Shown here: one piece after another, positions 7,659 to 11,056 of the stretch
Layout of the letters: every line of letters starts with the position of its first letter
Numbering within the stretch: position 1 is the first letter of the stretch
Assembly (NCBI GenBank): GCA_017620435.1
Contig: JAFZQL010000088.1
Span: 1-11,056 of the forward strand
Source: Erysipelotrichaceae bacterium
Lineage (GTDB): Bacteria > Bacillota_I > Bacilli_A > Erysipelotrichales > Erysipelotrichaceae
Length of the DNA stretch: 11,056 nucleotides
Direction of reading: 5' to 3'
Notes under the pieces: model-generated
The model's database searches: none
Seen by the model: the letters and a program-made list of their open reading frames with translations, nothing else
What the model was told of the DNA's origin: nothing
Program-made: the position numbers and the translations under genes

Positions 7659-7680
7659 TCAAATTCCTCCTGTTTTGAAT

Positions 7681-7708
7681 AATCTATAACAACTCAAGCA
7701 AATGCCAA
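7681..7708 (-). promoter_or_regulatory. Predicted sigma-A-type promoter of the transporter operon
   Basis: Read on the minus strand, TTGGCA (7703-7708) is separated by 16 bp from TAGATT (7681-7686). The -35 is one base from consensus and the -10 is weaker, suggesting activator dependence. Transcription would start close to the AGGAGG site of the binding-protein gene. An octamer repeat (7721-7728) lies 12 bp upstream of the -35. Confidence 0.45.
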
Positions 7709-7720
7709 GTTATTATCGTT

Positions 7721-7862
7721 TTCATGTATTTTTATTTCTCTTGCAAAATGTTTTTTATGTCCGGAAAAATGATTTTTTCTACATTAAAAGCGCTTTCTTC
7801 ATTTATTAATGTACACCTTTAGGGTAAAATGATACATGTAGAAAGAAAGCAACTTTGATGTA
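7721..7862. promoter_or_regulatory. Cluster of five TACATNAA-like octamers (probable regulator sites)
   Basis: Within the 224-bp gap between the transporter operon and the AraC-type regulator, the octamer TACATNAA or its complement TTNATGTA recurs. TTCATGTA is at 7721-7728, TACATTAA at 7780-7787, TTAATGTA at 7806-7813 and TTGATGTA at 7855-7862. The self-complementary TACATGTA (7833-7840) has one mismatch. Longer inverted matches also exist: TTTCTACAT (7776-7784) with ATGTAGAAA (7836-7844). Repeated half-sites in a divergent promoter next to an AraC-family gene suggest binding sites for that protein; the assignment is inference. Confidence 0.5.
7785..7798. promoter_or_regulatory. cre-like box (CcpA catabolite control)
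   Basis: TAAAAGCGCTTTCT matches the Gram-positive catabolite-responsive consensus TGWAARCGYTWNCW at 13 of 14 positions; only the second base differs. It contains the central AAAGCGCTTT palindrome. It overlaps one TACATTAA octamer by 3 bp. It lies 85 bp before the AraC start and about 80 bp upstream of the transporter -35, so it could control either direction. Confidence 0.6.
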
Positions 7863-7882
7863 TTATTTTTCCATAAAACCAT

Positions 7883-8719
7883 ATGATAAACATTGACCTT
7901 AACGCTACGCACCACGTAGTAGCCGCCAGCAGCCACACTTATCTGGAACCGACGCAGGAGCTTCTGATCGATAGAACGCTGGCTTATCACGACATCATTT
8001 ACCTGATCGAGGGGGAATGGACTTTTATCGAGAAGATCGGAAACAAGGATGTCGAGTATACTCTGAAACCCGATTCTATTCTGATCCTGACGGCCGGACA
8101 GCATGAATTCATCAAGAAGCCGTGCAAGAAAGGAACCAAGACCTACTGCGTCCATATCACCAAGGAAGGAAACGATCTTCTGGAAAAAACTTCCAATTTG
8201 AAGATCGATCCTTTCTTCTCCGCTTTCGGCAATCCGAAGATCATTTCCTACTTCAAGGCGGCCTGTGATTCTTTCTGTTCCGATGAACCGTTCAATCAGG
8301 CAAGAGCGGACGCGTATATCACCCTGCTGTTCTGCGAGATCGCAAAGCTCGGTGAAGAAAAGAACATGTCCGAAGAGGTCAGGAAAGTCATCAAACTGAT
8401 CAACGACAACCTGTACAAGACCTATTCGAAAGAGGAGCTGACCGAGGCATCTGGCGTTTCCTACAAGAAACTGACGACGATGTTTAAGGCTGAAACAGGG
8501 CAGACGCTGCATGCCTACCAGATCGGCAAGAAGCTGGAGATGGTAGCAATGCATATCGATTCGGAACCGTACGTTAGAATGAAAGAACTGGCCGCCAACT
8601 ACGATTTCTACGATGAATTCTATCTGAGCAAACTTTTTAAAAAAAAATACGGCATGTCGCCGCAGGAATACAAAACCAATTCCAAATCCAAACGGAGAAA
8701 GTATGATACAATCTGTTGA
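7883..8719 (+). CDS. AraC-family transcriptional regulator
   Basis: A 278-residue regulator with an N-terminal cupin-like sensing half and a C-terminal double helix-turn-helix. The sensing half shows the typical pattern HDIIYLIEGEWTFIE (36-50), then a turn LKPDSILILTAGQHEF (61-76). The DNA-binding part runs from about residue 167 to 265: EELTEASGVSYKKLTTMFKA is the first HTH, and FYDEFYLSKLFKKKYGMSPQEYK is the classic AraC end motif. Some AraC proteins bind a sugar in the cupin, so it is probably the ligand-responsive activator of the divergent transporter operon. The ATG at 7883 is the only possible start because an in-frame stop lies 9 nt upstream, yet no Shine-Dalgarno is visible, which suggests low translation. 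Its last 17 bp overlap the next regulator gene. Confidence 0.92.
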   Translation: MINIDLNATHHVVAASSHTYLEPTQELLIDRTLAYHDIIYLIEGEWTFIEKIGNKDVEYTLKPDSILILTAGQHEFIKKPCKKGTKTYCVHITKEGNDLLEKTSNLKIDPFFSAFGNPKIISYFKAACDSFCSDEPFNQARADAYITLLFCEIAKLGEEKNMSEEVRKVIKLINDNLYKTYSKEELTEASGVSYKKLTTMFKAETGQTLHAYQIGKKLEMVAMHIDSEPYVRMKELAANYDFYDEFYLSKLFKKKYGMSPQEYKTNSKSKRRKYDTIC

Positions 8720-9467
8720 CCGCGCTCTGGATATCATGATGTGCGTGTCGGATAATCACGGCAAGCCTTTAACGATATCCCAGATCGCCGAAAAGACCGG
8801 ACTTCATCAAAGCACCTGCTGTCACATCGTTGAAACGCTGACGGAACGGGGCTTTTTAAACAAGGTCTCCAGATCTTCCGGCTATGTGCTTGGCGTCTAT
8901 TCCTATGCCCTGGCCAGATACGACAGTTTTCACCGGGATCTGATCGATGCCTGCAGCCCGGTATTAAGATGGCTTCAGAATAAGACCGGCTATACCACGC
9001 TGCTGACGAATCTCATCGAGGGAGAGAAGTTCGTTCTGCGCTATTCCAACTCCCCGGATAATCCTCTGGATGAAAGAGGAAAGCTTTACCGCGGATCTTT
9101 GTACGATACGGCAACCGGAAGGGCGATGCTGAGTTCCATGAAACAAAAAGAACTGAAGGCCGTTGTGGATAAGGTAGGGCTTCCTTCCGAAGAGGAATGG
9201 CAGGATGTCGGTTCTTTTGAACAGCTCTGCGAGAAGCTTTCAGAAGTGGCGAAAGAACCGGTCGTTAAGATCATCGCCAAAGACGACCCATATTACCTGT
9301 GTAAATTTGGCGTCATGTTTATCGGCAGAAAAGATGAAAGATTCGCCCTCGGTCTGGAACTCAAGAAAAAAGAAGCACCGAAAGAAGAAGAGATCCGTTT
9401 TATCGAAAAAAACATGCTTCTGGCGATGAAAGAGATACGCAGACGCATGGAATTCGAAAAAATATAA
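8703..9467 (+). CDS. IclR-family transcriptional regulator
   Basis: A 254-residue IclR-type regulator. The N-terminal winged helix covers about residues 1-64: SVDRALDIM, then LTISQIAEKTGLHQSTCCHIVETL, then the wing GFLNKVSRSSGYVLG. The C-terminal effector-binding domain follows, with the usual LYDTATGRAMLSSM stretch. KdgR of pectin and uronate catabolism and other regulators of sugar-acid pathways belong to this family, which fits the KDG-type kinase across the terminator. The ATG overlaps the end of the AraC gene by 17 bp in another frame and has a GGAG site inside that gene, so translation is probably coupled. The gene ends at the bidirectional terminator. The effector is unknown; a 2-keto-3-deoxy acid is a reasonable guess. 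Confidence 0.93.
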   Translation: MIQSVDRALDIMMCVSDNHGKPLTISQIAEKTGLHQSTCCHIVETLTERGFLNKVSRSSGYVLGVYSYALARYDSFHRDLIDACSPVLRWLQNKTGYTTLLTNLIEGEKFVLRYSNSPDNPLDERGKLYRGSLYDTATGRAMLSSMKQKELKAVVDKVGLPSEEEWQDVGSFEQLCEKLSEVAKEPVVKIIAKDDPYYLCKFGVMFIGRKDERFALGLELKKKEAPKEEEIRFIEKNMLLAMKEIRRRMEFEKI

Positions 9468-9492
9468 AAGATCAGCGATATTGCTGATCTTT
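9467..9492. terminator. Bidirectional intrinsic terminator
   Basis: AAAGATCAGC, loop GATATT, GCTGATCTTT: a perfect 10-bp stem between the convergent IclR gene and the rraA-like gene. On minus it is followed by TTATATTTTTT, a good U-tail. On plus the tail TTTGCTTT is weaker. The left arm touches the IclR stop codon. Confidence 0.85.
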
Positions 9493-9495
9493 GCT

Positions 9496-10404
9496 TTATG
9501 CCAATCCGGTAAACTGTCCTTTGCCGATATTCGCGGATGCCGCGATCTCTTTTTCCCAGTTGAGATGATTAAACGGTTCGGCGGCAGGAGAAGTCTTCAG
9601 CCAGTTCTGGAAGTCATCCATGACTTCTTTTGACCATACCAGAACATCGATTTCAGCCGATGTGTACTTTCCTTCCTTGATCCTTTCAAAACCAAAGATA
9701 TCCTTTACCTGCGTCTTTTCTCCCTGTTCAGCCACTTCTTCCGCCAGATGAGCAGGAATGAAAAGCACGCCTTCACAGGTCGCCAGTACGACATCTCCCG
9801 GCATACAGATCGCCTTGCCGATGCGACATGGCCTGTTGATACCCTGAAGCAGAACGTCTCTCAACCCTTCCGGAGCAATGGAACGGTAGTAGATCTGGAA
9901 ATCAGGAATCTCTACGATCTGCTGCATGTCTCTAACTGCACCCCAGACAACAGCACCGCCCCTCTTGGTCTTACGGTGTATCGCCGTCGATAGATTGCCT
10001 CCGACAAAAGTGCCGTATTGATTTTTGTCGAACATATCCACCACCAGAATGTCGTTCTCTTCCAGTCTGGCGATCGACCACTGGTTGAAGAATCCCTCAT
10101 AGCCCTGCTTCCAGCCGTCCTCCAGCATGTTCATGTGGACATCCGGTCTGGTCGGCAGCATAGACACCGTCACGGCTCTGCCTACCATAACATAATCGGG
10201 ATCAGGGTTACTGCGTTTCAGTTCCCCTTCAAACTGATACTTGTAGCCCTTGTCATGCAACGGTTTCCAGGCTTCTTCTGTTTTACATTTTCTGATCCTC
10301 TCCAGCGTTGTATCCGGGACTTTCGGTCTGCCATCCGCAAACCTTTCCCCTTTCCATTGCGCTGTTAACATAATCAGATCTTCTCTAGATAACGTGTAAT
10401 CCAT
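9496..10404 (-). CDS. RraA-family protein (putative class II aldolase-like), second copy
   Basis: A 302-residue RraA-family protein with N- and C-terminal extensions compared with the about 160-residue E. coli RraA. The core is recognisable: DILVVDMF, FVGGNLSTA (133-141), GGAVVWGAVRD (149-159) with the conserved Arg158-Asp159, and MPGDVVLATCEGVLFIPAHLAEEV, the usual end of the domain. Where the left-edge homologue has Gly-Glu, this protein has Gly-Asn (136-137), so the pocket differs. It starts 3 nt after the PfkB kinase stop, with AGAGG-like sequence in the kinase end, and so is co-transcribed and probably translationally coupled with it. This argues for an enzyme acting on a 2-keto-3-deoxy sugar acid or a neighbouring oxo-acid. 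No methyltransferase motif is present. Reaction not proven. Confidence 0.88.
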   Translation of the reverse strand: MDYTLSREDLIMLTAQWKGERFADGRPKVPDTTLERIRKCKTEEAWKPLHDKGYKYQFEGELKRSNPDPDYVMVGRAVTVSMLPTRPDVHMNMLEDGWKQGYEGFFNQWSIARLEENDILVVDMFDKNQYGTFVGGNLSTAIHRKTKRGGAVVWGAVRDMQQIVEIPDFQIYYRSIAPEGLRDVLLQGINRPCRIGKAICMPGDVVLATCEGVLFIPAHLAEEVAEQGEKTQVKDIFGFERIKEGKYTSAEIDVLVWSKEVMDDFQNWLKTSPAAEPFNHLNWEKEIAASANIGKGQFTGLA

Positions 10405-10407
10405 ATC

Positions 10408-11056
10408 CTACCTCTGTACTCTACCGCTTCCGTCTCCTGTCATCAGTTTCTCAACATCAGCCTTGCCGACACGGTTGAAATCACCGATGATGGAATGTTT
10501 CAGACAGCTTGCCGCAACGGCGAATTCCAGGGCTTCCTGTCTGGATTCATAATGATTCAGACCGTAGATCAGTCCTCCGGCAAACGCATCTCCGCCGCCG
10601 ACTCGGTCGATAATATCCTTGATCTCATATTTCTTAGAAACATAGAATTCATTTCTATCGTTAAGACATGCCGACCAGCCGTTATGATCAGCGCTGTGAG
10701 ATTCTCTTAGGGTAATGGCAATCATCTTCAGATCCGGATATGTCGCCAGGACTTTATCACCCAACTCTTTATACTTGTTTTCATCAAGCTTTCCGGATTC
10801 TACATCTACATCAATGCTGATCTCCAGAGCTTTCTGAACATCTTCCTCGTTGGCAATTGCTACATCAACATACTTCACCAGTTCCCGCATTACTTCAGAC
10901 GCCTTCTTGCCATACTTCCACAGATTCTTACGGTAGTTCAGGTCGCAGGAAACGGTAATGCCGCGCTCCTTCGCTTTTTTGACCGCTTCCAGACTCAGCT
11001 CCATGGCGCTCGCGCTGATAGCAGGCGTGATCCCTGTAATGTGGAACCAGTCGATA
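10408..11056 (-). CDS. kdgK: PfkB-family sugar kinase, 2-keto-3-deoxygluconate kinase-like, 5' end outside window
   Basis: The C-terminal 215 residues of a ribokinase-fold kinase; the frame continues through the right edge, so the ATG at 11004 is internal. KDG-kinase features are WFHITGITPAIS, then CDLNYRKNLW, then IAITLRESHSADHNGW, and DRVGGGDAFAGGLI, the anion-hole and catalytic-Asp motif of PfkB enzymes. Missing is roughly the first third with the substrate lid. Members phosphorylate 2-keto-3-deoxygluconate, and some act on the galactonate epimer, to feed KDPG or KDPGal aldolase. The gene runs straight into the rraA-like gene. The KDG assignment rests on the DLNYRK and TLRES motifs and is fairly secure at subfamily level. 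Confidence 0.9.
   Translation of the reverse strand, partial: IDWFHITGITPAISASAMELSLEAVKKAKERGITVSCDLNYRKNLWKYGKKASEVMRELVKYVDVAIANEEDVQKALEISIDVDVESGKLDENKYKELGDKVLATYPDLKMIAITLRESHSADHNGWSACLNDRNEFYVSKKYEIKDIIDRVGGGDAFAGGLIYGLNHYESRQEALEFAVAASCLKHSIIGDFNRVGKADVEKLMTGDGSGRVQR

Noticed and set aside
7741..7882. A defined sigma-A promoter for the AraC-type gene
   Set aside because: TAAAAT (7825-7830) and TATTAT (7861-7866) exist, but neither has a convincing -35 at 16-18 bp, so no start was called.
7799..8737. 312-codon open frame on the minus strand opposite the AraC-type gene
   Set aside because: It is the mirror of a clear AraC-family protein, has no recognisable domain or ribosome binding site, and its composition is what antisense of GAA/AAG-rich coding DNA gives.
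9496..10404. Demethylmenaquinone methyltransferase (MenG) label for the RraA-family proteins
   Set aside because: No SAM-binding motif is present; this name is a known misannotation of the RraA family.
1..11056. CRISPR, tRNA/rRNA, insertion sequence, phage or defence genes
   Set aside because: No regularly spaced repeats, RNA-gene signatures, transposase, integrase or defence domains were seen; all long frames are accounted for by metabolic, transport and regulatory genes.

Overview
The window looks like part of a carbohydrate (probably sugar-acid) catabolic island from a Gram-positive bacterium of the Firmicutes/Bacillota type. The evidence is strong AGGAGG-type ribosome binding sites, a solute-binding lipoprotein with an LTAC lipobox in place of a periplasmic protein, a near-consensus CcpA (cre) box, compact same-strand operons and short U-tailed terminators. 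The species cannot be named from the sequence. There are no RNA genes, CRISPR arrays, insertion sequences or transposases, and no gene is visibly broken. Two genes run off the window edges.

Layout, left to right. (1) 1-504, minus: 5' part of an RraA-family gene. (2) 505-634: divergent control region holding a perfect 13-bp-arm palindrome. (3) 635-2532, plus: LacX-type aldose 1-epimerase, then a YbhE-type seven-bladed-propeller lactonase, closed by a bidirectional terminator at 2578-2604. (4) 7658 down to 2625, minus: solute-binding lipoprotein, permease and double-NBD ATPase of a CUT2 (ribose/galactose/xylose-type) ABC importer, then an SDR dehydrogenase and a small SGNH/GDSL esterase. A U-tailed hairpin that starts inside the last codons of the ATPase gene separates transporter from enzymes. 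A second strong hairpin lies between the binding-protein and permease genes. (5) 7659-7882: divergent control region with a promoter, a cre-like box and five copies of a TACATNAA-like octamer. (6) 7883-9467, plus: an AraC-family and an IclR-family regulator, overlapping by 17 bp. (7) 9467-9492: bidirectional terminator. (8) 11056 down to 9496, minus: 2-keto-3-deoxygluconate-type PfkB kinase (5' end missing), then a second, diverged RraA-family protein.

How they may work together (inference). The importer brings in a monosaccharide or small glycoside. The esterase could remove acyl groups, the mutarotase supplies the right anomer, the SDR oxidises the sugar to a lactone (or reduces/oxidises a keto-sugar acid), and the lactonase opens the lactone to an aldonate. 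A dehydratase, not in this window, would give a 2-keto-3-deoxy acid for the kinase and for an aldolase. The two RraA-family proteins are candidate class II pyruvate aldolases. The combination with two regulators of different families, and the absence of a classical KDPG aldolase here, make this the most interesting hypothesis in the window. The substrate cannot be read from sequence alone.
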